A stretch of DNA of 64,000 nt from Sphagnum compactum. Its lineage: Eukaryota; Bryophyta; Sphagnopsida; Sphagnales. Positions 25,146-37,018 of the stretch are shown one piece after another. Every line of letters starts with the position of its first letter. The stretch's first letter is position 1. The translations under genes and the position numbers were made by a program. The notes below the pieces were generated by a model. That model was not told where the DNA came from. It saw nothing but the letters and a program-made list of their open reading frames with translations, and made no database searches. Location of the stretch: NCBI GenBank assembly GCA_965153455.1, contig OZ234496.1, forward strand, positions 496,001-560,000, written 5' to 3'.

Positions 25146-25969
25146 TTATGCATGGATTTTGGCATCATTTCACGGCCTCCTCGTTGAGATAACGTTTTGA
25201 ATTGTTTGTGAACTGGAATTATGGAATGAAAATGATTTCAAATTTCACTCTTCTATTGAAAATAAATTAGGTTTTAGGATTTTGGAATCATTGCAAGGCT
25301 CAATGATCGATCCATTGGGTTTTCATCACATAATAGAGCACTACCTACTTTGTACTCAATTCATTTCATTATTTCCGTTCTACTCATTCTTTCATGTACG
25401 AGAAGACCGGATGAGGAAGAATTAAAAACTCATGTATTGAAAAGCCCTCACAATTTTTATAAAAAAAATAAAATAAAAAACTATGGGAAATTACGAGCTC
25501 CGGTAAGAACATCACTAGAAAAATCTCTTGTTCAATGAAATGAATGTTTAATCCTCCATGAAATTTATTTATTTTTGTTATTATTATTTTACCTTCTAAT
25601 TTGGTGGTGGCTTGGGAAAATCAATTAATTCCATTCGGTTGTAAGCCTTTCCATCATTTTACTTGCAATTTTGGGCATAGGTATATATAGAAAGATCACT
25701 AAGGTTACAAGCCTTGGAATGAAAACCCCAAATCTTTTTTAAAAAAAAAAAATGGCAGTATGTCTCCCAATTAGTGCATTTTTCTTGGTGAAATTACACA
25801 CTGTGGCAACCCCAAAAAAAAATAAAATAAAAAAATCCTCTGCAAAGTGTACAAAGGGTTTTTTTTTGGGGTGAAAAAATGCACAAAATTCGCCATATTT
25901 TGAGGAAAAAAAAGAGTCAGAAGTCACACCATATTTAGACAATAGAGATATCCGTAAAGTCAGGAAAAC
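25146..25969. other. Intergenic DNA, no feature supported
   Basis: This is AT-rich sequence with A-runs near 25,740 and 25,810. I see no gene and no clear repeat. Confidence 0.5.
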
Positions 25970-26620
25970 ACAGCAACCTGAGTTTGGTCATACACAGGGT
26001 GAGATTCAAAAAAACACCTGCAAAAAAGTACATTAGCATTCAGTTGATGGTTTCCTGAGTTTCACCCTATCTTTCTTTTTTCCTGAGCGCCTCCACTGCT
26101 GCTACATAGATTTTCACTGCCCCTTTCTGTACAGCTACTACAATTCCTCTCGAACCTTGTGCATTAAATGATGAGTTTCAGCATTTCGTACTGAGATTTA
26201 ATAAAATTTCCTTACTTTACGGATACCACTCAAAGACGTGTCAGAGGGTGAAAGGAGGCCCAAAGACAGGGTGAAGACGGGGTGAACTGTACAGCTAATA
26301 TAATGCCTCTCGAACCTTGTGCATTAAATGATGAGTTTCAGCATTTCATACCGAGATTTAATAAAATTTCCTTACTTTTCGGATACCACTCAAAGAGAGG
26401 TAAGAGGGTCAAAGGAGGCCCAAAGACAGGGTGAACTGTACAGCTAGTATAGTTCCTCTCGAACCTTGTGCATTAAATGATGAGTTTCAGCATTTCATAC
26501 TGAGATTTAATAGCATTTCATACTGAGATTTAATAAAATTTCCTTACTTTACGGATACCACTAAAAGAGGGGTCAGAGGGTGAAAGGAGGCCCAAAGACA
26601 GGGTGAAGACAGGGCGAATT
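25970..26620 (+). repeat. Dispersed repeat family R1, copy 1, with three tandem units
   Basis: A head segment (CCTGAGTTTGGTCATACACA and CTGAGCGCCTCCACTGCTGC) is followed by three tandem units starting near 26,129, 26,289 and 26,437, spaced about 160 and 148 bp. Each unit reads TGTACAGCTA, CTCGAACCTTGTGCATTAAA, GAGATTTAATAAAATTTCC and AAAGGAGGCCCAAAGACAGG. Related copies lie at 31,276, 33,848 (inverted) and 52,556 (decayed). No coding capacity is apparent. Confidence 0.85.
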
Positions 26621-28254
26621 TGCTTTTCAAATTGGCGCCGGGGGGGGGGAGAGGGGCAGTCCGGGCATTCATTAAAAGGAATTATTAATTCCGGGCCAGG
26701 AGTTATTTTTAGTCTGGGCAGCCTATAATAAATAGGCTTCTAGGTACCTAAGATGGTACAGGGCGGAGACTGGCTACAGCCGGTCACCATTCCGCGTCGC
26801 CCGAGTTTGGAACCCCGCGTGACGACGACTAAAACCTGTGGTAAAATTCAACTGGTGGTAACCAGTCAGTCACCACGGCAACCGTCCGATAAGTAACCGG
26901 GTGAACGGTGAGAGGGAGAACGAGCGCGGGTCGCCTGGGCCCCCCGACCCACCATTTGCACGGGGTCACCCAGCATTGCAGCAATGCAAAAGCGACATCT
27001 TTTCAGTTTCGGTGGCGGACGACAGTCGGATGTGGACATTAAGAAATCTGAACCGTGGGAGGAAAAAGATACGGAAAAGATTTTCTGGGCTTTGAAGGCG
27101 TGGAGGGAGGGAGGGAGGGAAGGAAGGAGGGAGAGAGTGAGGAGGGGAAAGAGGAGCGATGGCGGAAGTGCACGTCTGCTCTCGGAAGCGCTAAATTTCC
27201 TGCGGGTGTTGCGCTTCTGATTGCTCCACGCTCTGTTGATTGAAGTCAGATCAGTGCTGTAGCTTGAAATGCGCGTTATTGCAGTTCTTTTTTTGGATTT
27301 AAACGACCCGAAACAGACAAGAGACGAGGAAGAACGGAGGTGAAACTCATTGTCCATTTTTGGAGGCGCGAAACTCGTCTGGAGGAGCAGGTCTGAGGAT
27401 CGCCTCCCTACAGTTATTAGTTTCTGTTTTTTGTCCTTGAGCAAGGAGAATTGAAATACTACAGAGAGGAGTGGTGGGATCCGTGTATCTGTTTTCTGGC
27501 AATGCTTTGGTTTTTGCGGGGTTTTTCTTTCCGGAGAGTGGCGATGTACGAGGGGAGATAGAAACAGAGAGAAGAGTAAATACACGGTTTTGGGAAAAAC
27601 CAGAACCAAGTGCAAAAACTTCATATTTGTTTCTGGAGGTCTGACGATCTCTCTTCAGTTCGTTGCTGTTTTTCTTGGGCAAGAAGAATTGAAAATAGGA
27701 AAGAGAGGAGTGGGATCCGCGTATCTGTTCGGCATTGCTTTGGTTTTTGCTTGGGTTTTTCTTCTCTGAGAGAGGTGATGTACGAGGGGAGATAGAAACA
27801 GAGAGAAGAGTATACGCGGATTTGGACAAAAATCAGAACTAAGTGTCTGCCGAACTGCGGGGAATTGCATCTTTGATTCTGGAGCTTCTTATTATCTGAA
27901 AACGACGGAGGGAGAGTGAAATTGAAGCTTTCTTTCGGAGCTTTGCAGGATCGCAGCAAGCTGAAGGTCCCGGAGACAAGCGGTTGATCGAACCGATGCA
28001 GTAAGTATTATGATTTGAACAGAAAGGAATAGAAAGCAGAGAGCGTCAGAGCACGAGACATTGTCTTGAGAAGCAAAGAACGTCAGAGATTGGGGCGATT
28101 TCGTGCTCTCAAGAGAGCTCTGAAGCGTTGGAAGAGCGTCATTGTCTCTCTAGAACTAGGAAGAGAATCATCCTGTGCATACTTCTGTGGAAGAAGAAGA
28201 GGGAAGAGGCAAACAACAGGCTTGTTGAACGAGGCAGAGCAAAAGAGCGGGACA
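26621..28254 (+). promoter_or_regulatory. GC-richer promoter and 5' leader region of the transporter gene
   Basis: Base composition rises sharply from about 26,620, with GC-rich and purine-rich blocks (G-runs near 26,640 and 27,100-27,150). The stretch 27,360-27,842 is a tandem duplication, listed separately. A good donor-like CAG|GTAAGTATT-type site (ATGCAGTAAGTATTATG) lies at about 27,996-28,012, so an intron in the 5' leader is possible. I cannot place the transcription start. Confidence 0.45.
27360..27842. repeat. Tandem duplication (period ~234 bp) in the transporter 5' region
   Basis: GATGTACGAGGGGAGATAGA occurs at 27,543 and 27,777. Matching words run before and after it in both copies: GGATCCG.GTATCTGTT, GCTTTGGTTTTTGC and AACAGAGAGAAGAGTA. 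The copies differ by small indels and substitutions, so the duplication is not recent. Confidence 0.85.
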
Positions 28255-29343
28255 ATGGGAAGGGGAGAGGCAGCAGCGAGCACCGCAGCAGCGGTGTACA
28301 AGAAGATCTTGGTGAGCTACGCTTACGTAGCGATCTGGATTTTCCTTAGCTTCACGGTGATTGTGTTCAACAAATACATTCTGGATCGCAAGATGTACAA
28401 CTGGCCTTTCCCGATCAGTCTGACCATGATACACATGGGCTTCTGCTCCTTCATAGCCTTCTTCCTGGTACGCGTCTTCAAGATGGTGGAGCCGCTGAAC
28501 ATGACGAAGGAGCTTTTCATGTCCTCCGTGTTGCCAATCGGGGCTTTGTATTCTCTCTCCCTCTGGTTGTCCAATTCTGCTTACATCTACCTTTCCGTCT
28601 CCTTCATCCAGATGCTCAAGGCTCTCATGCCTGTTGCAGTGTACTCCACTGGCGTCATGCTGAAGAAAGATGCCTTTGACTCCAAGACCATGACCAACAT
28701 GGTGGGGATCTCTGTGGGAGTTGCCATTGCAGCTTACGGTGAGGCGAAATTCAATCTCTTTGGTGTGCTGCTGCAACTGGGTGCCGTGGTTGTTGAAGCC
28801 ATTCGCCTAGTGATGATCCAGATTCTCTTGACTTCCAAAGGGATCACTCTGAATCCTATTTCCACTCTCTACTATGTTGCACCATGCTGTTTTGTTTTTC
28901 TCTCCATCCCTTGGGCGCTTGTGGAGTATCCAGTTCTGCAGGCGACATCCACATTCAAGGTGGATTTTGTTGTGTTCGGGTTGAATTCCCTGGCTGCTTT
29001 TGCACTCAACCTGGCAGTGTTTCTGCTGGTGGGGAAAACTTCGGCTTTGACTATGAATGTTGCGGGTGTGGTCAAAGACTGGCTGCTCATTGCCTTCTCG
29101 TGGTCAGTCATCATGGATCGGGTTACTCCCATTAACCTTATGGGTTATGCGGTTGCCTTTATTGGGGTGTGCTTCTATAACCATGCAAAGCTGCAGGCTC
29201 TCAAGGCCAAGGAGGCACAGAAGCAGCTGCAGTCTCCAGCTGTTGATGAGGAGGTGGGCCTTTTAGAGAAGAGGAAGCTTGAGGGACTAGAGGAGACCAC
29301 TACCATCCCCTTGCCACCACAGAAGAACAATTCAGAATCTTAG
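28255..29343 (+). CDS. Triose-phosphate/nucleotide-sugar-type transporter (KT/KD group), intronless
   Basis: One uninterrupted reading frame of 362 residues, starting [10 protein letters not shown]. The frame is open further upstream but has no earlier ATG, so this start is firm. It is a drug/metabolite-superfamily membrane protein of the plant TPT/NST group, closest in memory to the Arabidopsis At2g25520/At4g32390/At5g25400 set. Nearly all core blocks are intact: [85 protein letters not shown]. About ten hydrophobic segments fill residues ~18-320. A cytosolic tail follows with [12 protein letters not shown] and acidic residues. Family members sit in Golgi or plastid membranes and exchange sugar-phosphates or nucleotide sugars for phosphate or nucleotide; the substrate here cannot be read from sequence. 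No sign of damage. Confidence 0.95.
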   Translation: MGRGEAAASTAAAVYKKILVSYAYVAIWIFLSFTVIVFNKYILDRKMYNWPFPISLTMIHMGFCSFIAFFLVRVFKMVEPLNMTKELFMSSVLPIGALYSLSLWLSNSAYIYLSVSFIQMLKALMPVAVYSTGVMLKKDAFDSKTMTNMVGISVGVAIAAYGEAKFNLFGVLLQLGAVVVEAIRLVMIQILLTSKGITLNPISTLYYVAPCCFVFLSIPWALVEYPVLQATSTFKVDFVVFGLNSLAAFALNLAVFLLVGKTSALTMNVAGVVKDWLLIAFSWSVIMDRVTPINLMGYAVAFIGVCFYNHAKLQALKAKEAQKQLQSPAVDEEVGLLEKRKLEGLEETTTIPLPPQKNNSES

Positions 29344-30587
29344 AATCTCAGTATCTCTTTATTTCTCCCCCTCTTGCAAAAACCAGTAGTACCATAGGTA
29401 GAGTTCTATAGGTTGCACCTGCCAATGAACAAAACCCTTGCCTTCTTTTCTGGCAAATTTGCTCTGTTGGGCCCCCAAGTAGAGCTCACCATGCTCACGC
29501 AGTTCTCATGGCCTGTGGAGGCAGTGGTCATGGTTGCTCAAATTGAACACTGCGGAAGGAAATTTTAGAGATTGTTGTGCATTGCACTGCTGCACATTTG
29601 CTGGTTCAAGGGTCCTGAGATTAAATATTTCTGTTGTCAATGGTGGGTGCAAAGTCTGTTAGAATTAGAGCGGTCTATATATTCTTCTGTTGTTTAGCAG
29701 TAGGATTGGTAGAATCTTTGAAAGTTTGTTGTTTTGGGGATTGGGATAAATTAATCTTTAGGGAGTAGAGAGTTTGTAGGATTAGGGTGGGGCCTCTTAG
29801 TGATTCTGAAAGTTAGCTCTTAGTATCATCAACCAAAAGCTCATTTGGTGAGGGATGCTTGTTTGAGGAGAAGCAGCTCTTGTCCAATCTAATCCACAGA
29901 GCATATTGCTCTGCCAATGCCCATCAATAAACCATATATTCTTTTTTGTCTTTTTGGACACGGTTCAAGCTTGTATCACAGCTTCAACTTTGATGCCCCT
30001 TGGGGATGGATGGAGGGTCCCTGACTTTTGTGGTACTGCTTTTCCCTACTGGGTAAGTTCGCGAAGACAAACTCTGAATTTTGAACCTGGCAGTGTGTTT
30101 TAAGACAGAGGTAAAGCAGGCAGCATGCATGCCTCTAAAGTTCAAGCTCCTTAATGGTGCAAGTTTCTTCTTGATTTCTAGCCCTTTGTCTACTCACACT
30201 CCTATGAAAGGTTTTTTTCAAAGCAGGAAATTACTTGTTTCATTGAGCTTGCAAAGCTGTGTAGGTGAGAACACAAGCAGGGGAAGCACACTATATCTTA
30301 TGGGATCAAATCTCAAGGTGATTGATGTGTCTGGATTAATGTTCAATATTCAATAAGCAAGATCTTTGATCCAAAAGTGTCCAGTTTCCAGCTTGTCATA
30401 TGAAAACCATGGATTAGAATTTGTATGTATTTGCCAGACTTTCTGCTGCCATGGTCTCCTTTTAATCTGCTAGGAATGGTGGAGATCCCAGAGATCTTAA
30501 TAATAATCTCTGAGATTTTGCAGATGGAAAACACTCACAGGAAAACCAGGCTGCTTTTGGGAGATCCCAGTGAGCCTATGAACTGGT

Positions 30588-30735
30588 GAGATTTTGCAGA
30601 TGCAAAATTGCTGAGTGGAAAAAAAGTTGTGTGCTTGATTTTGCATATGCAGAATTGCTAAGTGAAAAATAGTTATATGCTTGATTTTGCAGATGCAGCA
30701 TTGCTGAGTAAAATTAGTTATGCTTACTTTGGGGA
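30588..30735. repeat. Three-copy tandem repeat, period about 46-48 bp
   Basis: The word GATTTTGCAGATGCA (with variants) followed by ATTGCTGAGT occurs near 30,590, 30,638 and 30,683. Related TTTTGCAGATG sequence precedes the array at about 30,517. Confidence 0.75.
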
Positions 30736-31275
30736 GCTTGAAGATCAGCCTTTTCTTTAAAGATCAACCTTAAAAGATGCTGTAACAAAAGGAACCCGGG
30801 ATATGCCTAATATCCAAGTTGAGAGGGAGTCTGGCAGCAGATGTCGCAGCCCTTTGTCAGAACTAAATACTGCTTTAGAAGGTGGAAAAGAGATCGATCT
30901 GTGGTCATCATCATCAGCATGCTGCTGGATTGCTGGAAAGACGTCAAATGATTGGAGCTGCCAGGTGCAGAAAGCTGGGTAGGTACTCCCAAACCCTTCA
31001 CCGCCGTTGTCCACTGACTCTTGTGAGAAATGACAGAATTCCAAATGAGTGCAATTGGGAGACTTGGTGGAGTTTTTTTCAGTGAAGAATCTGGTAGAGC
31101 ATTGTCATTCTCTTCTTGTCTTGCTAAATTGCATGGTGAAAGAAATGATGAGGCCCCATGGGGGTTCATGTAGCAGGAATCCATCATCTCTGCTAGTGCT
31201 ATCCAACCAAAAATTCTTCTGCCAGGAAAAAATATACTTCCATCTTCTTCTGGTAGTGTGTCAGTATAGACTGAT

Positions 31276-31590
31276 GAATCTGCAAAAAAGCACATTATAG
31301 CACTCGATAGAGAGGCGGGATGAAGCTCAGAAAACCATCAATTTTGTTGTCAATTGAATTTCATCAATGTCTCCTTTTTCCTGAGCGCCTCCACTGCTGT
31401 TACATATATTTTCACTGCTCCTACCTGTACAGCTATTATAATCACTCTTGGAACCTTGTGCATTAAATGCTGAGTCTCAGCAGCATTTCATACCCAGATT
31501 TTATCAAATTTCCTTACTTTGCTGCTGATATCACTGAAAGAGGGGTTTGTGGGTGAAATGAGGCCCAAAGAGAGGGTGACGACTGGGTGG
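31276..31590 (+). repeat. Dispersed repeat family R1, copy 2
   Basis: It holds CTGAGCGCCTCCACTGCTG, CCTTGTGCATTAAATG, TTTCCTTACTTTG and GAGGCCCAAAGAGAGGGTGA in the same order as one unit of copy 1. The flank AAAACCATCAATTTTG is the reverse complement of a word beside copy 3. Only one unit is present. Confidence 0.75.
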
Positions 31591-33524
31591 CTTTCCGGAT
31601 TTGATTTCAACAATTGATCACTGGTAATATGTCAATCATGGCAATGATGGGCGTGTTTTGAAGGGGGTGAAAATTGGGAAGTAGTAAGGCCTATTGTTAT
31701 TGTTTGCCTTAAGATGAAGGATGTTTGCATCTTTTATAACGAAATTTGAAAAAAAATTTACGAAGCATAATAGTCAAGACAAAAAGGGGAGGGCTCTTTA
31801 ATCTTTTGAAGTTCCAAATGACATTTGGTAGAATCATGTAAGAACACATCAATCTTTTTTGTGTAAACATTCAAATATTTCAATTGTTATAGAGAGGAAT
31901 TGATTAGTGGGTGTTGGTCGTTTGAACTTTTTGAATTGTGCAAGATTTCAATGGGAAATAAATTCACATGTGTTGGGTTGACTACAACATCAACTAGTAG
32001 GGTGAAGAATGTTGACTCGATTAAAGGAATTAAACATGATTGACGGAACCAATATAATTATGTTCGTCGTCCCACGTGAAAGCCAATGTCTCACACAATA
32101 ACAACGATGAAAGTGTCACAAATTGCATCGTGGATCCCTAAGCGCTTGTTACCATGGTAAGGGTTATGAATTGTGCAGACATTGTAAAAACATTTAAGCA
32201 TCCTTTTATACAATGATTTTATTTATTTATTTAAGTTGGTGTGAGCTTTCAACATTTTACAAGAAATTTATTTTAGAAGAGATATCTTATCACAAATTCC
32301 TGGTTTATTGAATTTTTTTTGGGTCACAAATGAACTTTTTGATTAAAATATTTATTAAAAAAATCACCTTAATTTCCTACAATTTTTTTAATTATTTTTT
32401 AAATTTCATATTCTGAATATCATCAAATTTGGATAAATATACTTATGGATGATCACCATTTGAGCAACATAACGAAGTTGAAAAAAAAAAACATTGCTTC
32501 TATATTGTTGGTTATCTATTGGAACCTAATATACATTTGATGATCTTTCATAAAATAAATAATAATTAAAAATTTGGTGATTTAGAAAACCCAAAAGTTG
32601 AATTGTTAAAATTAGGGTAAACCTTTTTGTTTGAGGGGAGAGGGGGGGTGTGGGGGGTGAGTATTTTTTGTGTAGCATAGGTTAGTGAAAAAAGATTTAA
32701 CCCATCAATAATTGAAAACACATGTGTAAAATTGTGCAAACAATAAAAAAATTCATGAAAAGTTGTTCTTTCATTAAAAAAAAATTGTGTAAAAAATGTG
32801 GCAAAATCTTCTCAAAATTTTATCTTGAAAGTTTTGTGAATATATATATTTATAAAAAATCACTACTTACCAATCATCGCCCATTCAAAACAATAATAAT
32901 TTGTGGTTTTTAAATTATTCCTAATATTTACAATCATTACTAACAATCAACTCAGAAGGTGCAAATTTGTGAGAATTTGAGGGAAAAAAAAAAAAAACCC
33001 AAATTGCCATATTTTTATGATAAGTTCCAAATGCTAGCCGAGAATATAGAAGGATTTTTAAATTTATTTTTAAACCCCTTTCATATCTGATACCATAGAA
33101 GTACCTTTAGGTTCGACACTCAGGTGCTCAATAATTATTTTGTATTTCAAAATCCACTTTGGCAGTAAAAAAAAGATAATTTATGAAATTTTGACAACAA
33201 ATATATAAGTAGCTTCTTTCGCATGTTTTGTGGACTTTAAACATTTAAAACAAAATGAGACTTTTTTGGGGCAACTTTTACAACTTCCTTTTTGCAAAAA
33301 ATGGGGAGAGATAGAGTGTTCCAATAAAAAAATTATAACATAAAGAAATGTTGTCAATAATCGGATACTTGTTCTCAATGGTGGGCTAGCCTGAAGCAAG
33401 AAGCTCTTGGTTTTTCCCCATCAATTTTTTTGTATTTTCCCTTTGTAATTTCCTTAATTTTCAAACACTTCAAACAGATAATTTCTACAAAATTTGACAA
33501 TTTCAAAAAATGATTTAACTACTA

Positions 33525-33775
33525 CCGAAATGGAAACTCAAATATTTCAACATGCAAAAATATAATCTTCAAAAAATCCTCTAAAAGAAACCAAAATCTT
33601 TCAAGATATTATAACTCTATAATAACTAATCTCAAGTTTCAACACAAGCCAAAATATCATCCTTTCAAAAATCCTCATATCAAAATAGACCTATTATTAC
33701 CTAGGGGCCAAAATCCTTCAAGCTACTATACTCTATAATGTATCTAAACACAATATCCTTGCTTTGGTAGGCAGG
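33525..33775 (+). repeat. Dispersed repeat family R2, copy 3
   Basis: The words GGAAACTCAAATATT, CTTCAAAAAATCCTCTAAAA, AACTCTATAATAACTAATCT, CCTATTATTACCTA and GCTACTATACTCTATAATG match copy 2. It lies directly beside R1 copy 3 (from 33,848). Confidence 0.8.
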
Positions 33776-33847
33776 CCAACAAATTAGACACTAGACCCAG
33801 GTATGGAAGCTACAGTTTGGGAAACATTAGAGTTAGCCGCAAAAAGT

Positions 33848-34146
33848 CTTCACCCTGTCTTCGGGCCTCCTTTCACCCCAAAGTAAGGAAATTTTATAAA
33901 ATCTCAGTATGAAATGCTGATACCTACTCAGCATTTAAGGTTTCGAGACTAATTATAGTAGTTGTACAGTTAGGAGCAGGGAAATTATATGTAGCAGCAG
34001 TGGAGGCGCTCAGGAAAAAGGAAAGACAGGATGAAACTCAATTTCCCACCAAAATTGATGGTTTTCAGCACCAGAACCCTGAGTTTGGTCATACACAGGG
34101 TGAGATTGAAAAAAAAACCTCCAAAAAAGAACATTAGCATTCAACG
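33848..34146 (-). repeat. Dispersed repeat family R1, copy 3, inverted and rearranged
   Basis: Positions 33,848-34,020 are the reverse complement of an R1 unit plus CTGAGCGCCTCC. They are followed by CCTGAGTTTGGTCATACACA in plus orientation. Relative to copy 1 the head and unit are therefore arranged oppositely, implying an internal inversion or a composite element. It lies about 700 bp upstream of the next gene. Confidence 0.75.
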
Positions 34147-34835
34147 GGGGATGAACCTCTAATAATATGTGGGAACTACTATGGGGAACGTTATGAGGGA
34201 ACAAAAGCCCTAAACCCTAAAGAAGTCTTGCAAAATATCTTTGTTATAGAGGCTGTGGGGACAGATGGGAAAGCCTGTGGCTGGGAGAGTTGTGGGGATG
34301 CATCTGCAGGATGTTTTTGTGTGTGCAGGTAGAGCAGGTATAGCGGAGGAGGAGAAGGAGGAGGAGGACAACAGCAATCACACACCCCATTTGTGAGCAA
34401 AGTTTCTCCAAAGGTGGGTTGGTATACTGAATTTCTAATGCCCATGCAAGAAACTGGTGTGTTTAGTGCTGGATTGATTGTATGAGAAGGTGGGTCCTCC
34501 AATAGCCTCTATGGAGAACCTAGCTTCTGGATTTCCAAAACCCATGTGAAATTCTTTTTTTTTCTTTTTTCTTTTTGGTGATTCTTCTTTCTTTTGAATA
34601 ACCTGTGGAGCTTGGAAAATTTGATGTGGGTTTGCTGGAAGACCTCGAATTGATTTGATGTGCGAGGTATCAAAGAAGAATCAGAGTTACAGTTGTATAA
34701 TTCTTTAGACATGGGTATCTGGTAACAGTTTGGGGGGGGCACAATTTAATAGCACCTTCATCTTTTTGCTTTGTGTCGGCTGGTTGCACAATTTGAGAAA
34801 GAAATCATCACTTTGGGGCAAGGTAGAATTTCAAA

Positions 34836-36653
34836 ATGGGAGAGAAAATGGGAGTTTCCTTGAGCTTGGAGAGAAAGCAACTGGACTGGTTGGAAATCAT
34901 GTCGAAGAAATATGGGTTGCCAACTCCAGGTACAGACATAGTTGAATTGATTGTCTCTGTACTGAAAAAAAGTTCCACAACAAAAGCTCCATGTATGATG
35001 ATGCCGTGGTGATTCTGCTTTGTTGTTGCACATGTTGTCACCTCTTGGAGTTGGGTACTATATATGCACTATGTATGTTGCACAGGTAAGGCATTTCGCA
35101 TTGTGATACTGTACGTCAAGCAAAAGGAGCACGATGCCGCTGACATTTTTGCTAAGGTTTGTCTCCTTCACATGTCTTAACCTCTTGGAGTTGGGTTTTG
35201 CTAAGGATGTTTTTGATTGAAAGCATGAAGAGATTAGGTTGCGTGATGATCACCTCACTATAGGTTGGGTATTCAAATCTGCTCAGTGATGGTGGAACCC
35301 ATGACAAGCCACCCAAGAAGCTTCAATGGTACCTATGGCTTCAAAAATTCACCATATCTGAATTACACAACATTTAGACAATCGTCTCCAAACAGAAGAT
35401 TTGTTTCCATTGAGTGGAGAAGGCTTCTGTTGAATAATGGGTCTTTTGTGCAACAAACTGTCTTGACTCTGGATTGGATTTGTTTTGTGGCAGCAAAATT
35501 CTGAAGATTTGAGTGCACAAAGTTTTATGTCATGTGGTATCCTAGAGATACAGTTTTGGGTTTGGTTGCATTTTTTCTAATTACACAACATTTAGACAAT
35601 CATCTGCAAACAAAAGATTTGTTTCCACTGAATGGAGAAAGCTTCTGTTGAATAATAGATCTTTTGTGCAAGAAATTGTCTTGATTCTGGATTGTATCTG
35701 TTTTGTGACAGCAAAATTCAGAAGGTTTAAGTGCACAAAGTTTTACGTCATGTGAAACCCTACGGTTTTGAGTTTTGTTGTGTTTTTTTTTCTAATTGGG
35801 GAATCTGGCTGCTGAGTGCCAGGTGCAGAGCATAGTTGATGATGACAGTACCCTTGTGAACAGCCTTCAGAAACTTGATGATGTGGTGAAAGCTTTGTTT
35901 CTGCAACCAAACCTATTTTGTTTGCTTGTTCATGTGTTGTTGGTGAATAAATGACATATCCAATTTGGGCTCAATTAGTAGCTTGAGATGTTGCATTCTC
36001 AAGCAGGTTCTTTAGTAGCACATAAGCTGTCAGTGATGGATTTTTTTCTTGTACCCTTTTGGTTTTAGCTTCATCAAGGAATTTGTGTTTGTATTTCTGA
36101 TCTGGTTTTGGAGTAGGATGCAGATGTTGTCTGTCAAGAAGGTTTCAAAGCATGTCAATTTTAGCTGAAACATTCAACAGTTTCAGGGGCAATGGGTTGT
36201 CATCCGGATCATTCCTTTGTGAGTATCATTAGTGTAGAACTCATGGGATGCCTTCTCTGTTGGTTTCTAAGATGAGAATTTTGGTTCTGCAGCATGACTA
36301 TTTTTTGCAAGAGCTCGTCTCCAAGTATGGTCTTGGGAGCAAAGACAAGGTGGGTTATGAAGTGTGCCGGATGTTCTTTCAGTGTATGTTCTTCATATGC
36401 ACTCAAGTCAGAAACACGGAATGAAAATCAAATATCAAAGCACCCATATGTAATTGCAAGCTATTCAAGCTTGTTCCAGTAGTACCGCATCCTCCCAAAA
36501 TGACCCATCATATTCAATCCCTAATGACTTGGTCACTGCTGGTGTGTGCAGGCTGCTCGTGTTGTTCTGGATTATGCAATGACATCGGGTGATGAGTCCA
36601 CTATCTTTGAAGTCAAGCGCTGCAGACATGGCAGTACTTGTAAAAACTGTTAG
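34836..36653 (+). CDS. Small predicted protein with two ribbon-helix-helix-like modules
   Basis: Proposed exons are 34836-34929, 35086-35156, 35823-35885 (least certain), 36293-36349 and 36552-36653. All joins are GT-AG and in phase, giving 128 residues. The first module starts VSLSLERKQLDWLEIMSKKY, then GLPTPGKAFRIVILYV. This beta-strand, helix, turn, helix layout resembles ribbon-helix-helix (CopG/MetJ-type) folds. The second, HDYFLQELVSKYGLGSKDK then AARVVLDYAMTSGDES, repeats the two-helix part. Each module ends in an acidic stretch and IF (ADIFAK; STIFEVKRC). The C-terminus is Cys-rich: RCRHGSTCKNC. In each module one intron cuts between the two helices, supporting internal duplication. 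I recall small plant proteins of this shape but cannot name the family. DNA binding is inference. A 218-bp tandem duplication lies in intron 2. Confidence 0.5.
35361..35790. repeat. ~218-bp tandem duplication inside an intron
   Basis: AATTACACAACATTTAGACA begins at 35,361 and again at 35,579. The following text (AGATTTGTTTCCA, GAGAA.GCTTCTGTTGAATAA, GACAGCAAAATTC, GTGCACAAAGTTTTA) repeats in order. About 10-15% of positions differ by eye. It lies in the intron between the second and third exons of the preceding gene. Confidence 0.9.
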
Positions 36654-37018
36654 TTGTTCTCCCAGAGAGAGATACACACACAGAGAGACAGAGAGCAGTT
36701 TCCGTAAGCCCTCAGTTTGACCAGACTCTCTTTTCCTTGGGAAGAGCTACATTAGCAGAGAGGTTACCAAGTAATTTTCCAGAAGTGATCTTTGCTTTGA
36801 CTGCAATTGACAATTGCACTCTCTCATGGTGCTCAATGTTTGCATCTAGTATTACTATTATTATGTGCAAAAGAACCGAGCTTGAGTCATACTTGACATA
36901 TTTTATGAACATTCAGTGAACTGTGAATACCGATCCTGATGGATGATTTTGGATCATGTTATTCTGCTTTTTTTCTTCTTTATGGCTCTCATTCTTTGTG
37001 ATGTGGATACCATGAGAT

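Larger units (their letters stand above)
29344..33524. other. 3' flank of the transporter and AT-rich intergenic DNA
   Basis: The first few hundred bases are likely 3' UTR. Beyond that I see no gene. It contains a short tandem repeat (30,588-30,735), an R1 copy (31,276-31,590) and AT-rich sequence from about 31,650, with a G-rich block at about 32,635-32,660. Confidence 0.55.

Noticed and set aside
26866-27624. 252-codon minus-strand open stretch upstream of the transporter
   Set aside because: It is antisense to the probable leader, low in complexity and overlaps the tandem duplication. Composition explains the open frame.
28168-28776. 202-codon minus-strand open stretch
   Set aside because: It is antisense to the well-supported transporter gene; the His/Glu-rich product is a shadow of its codon pattern.
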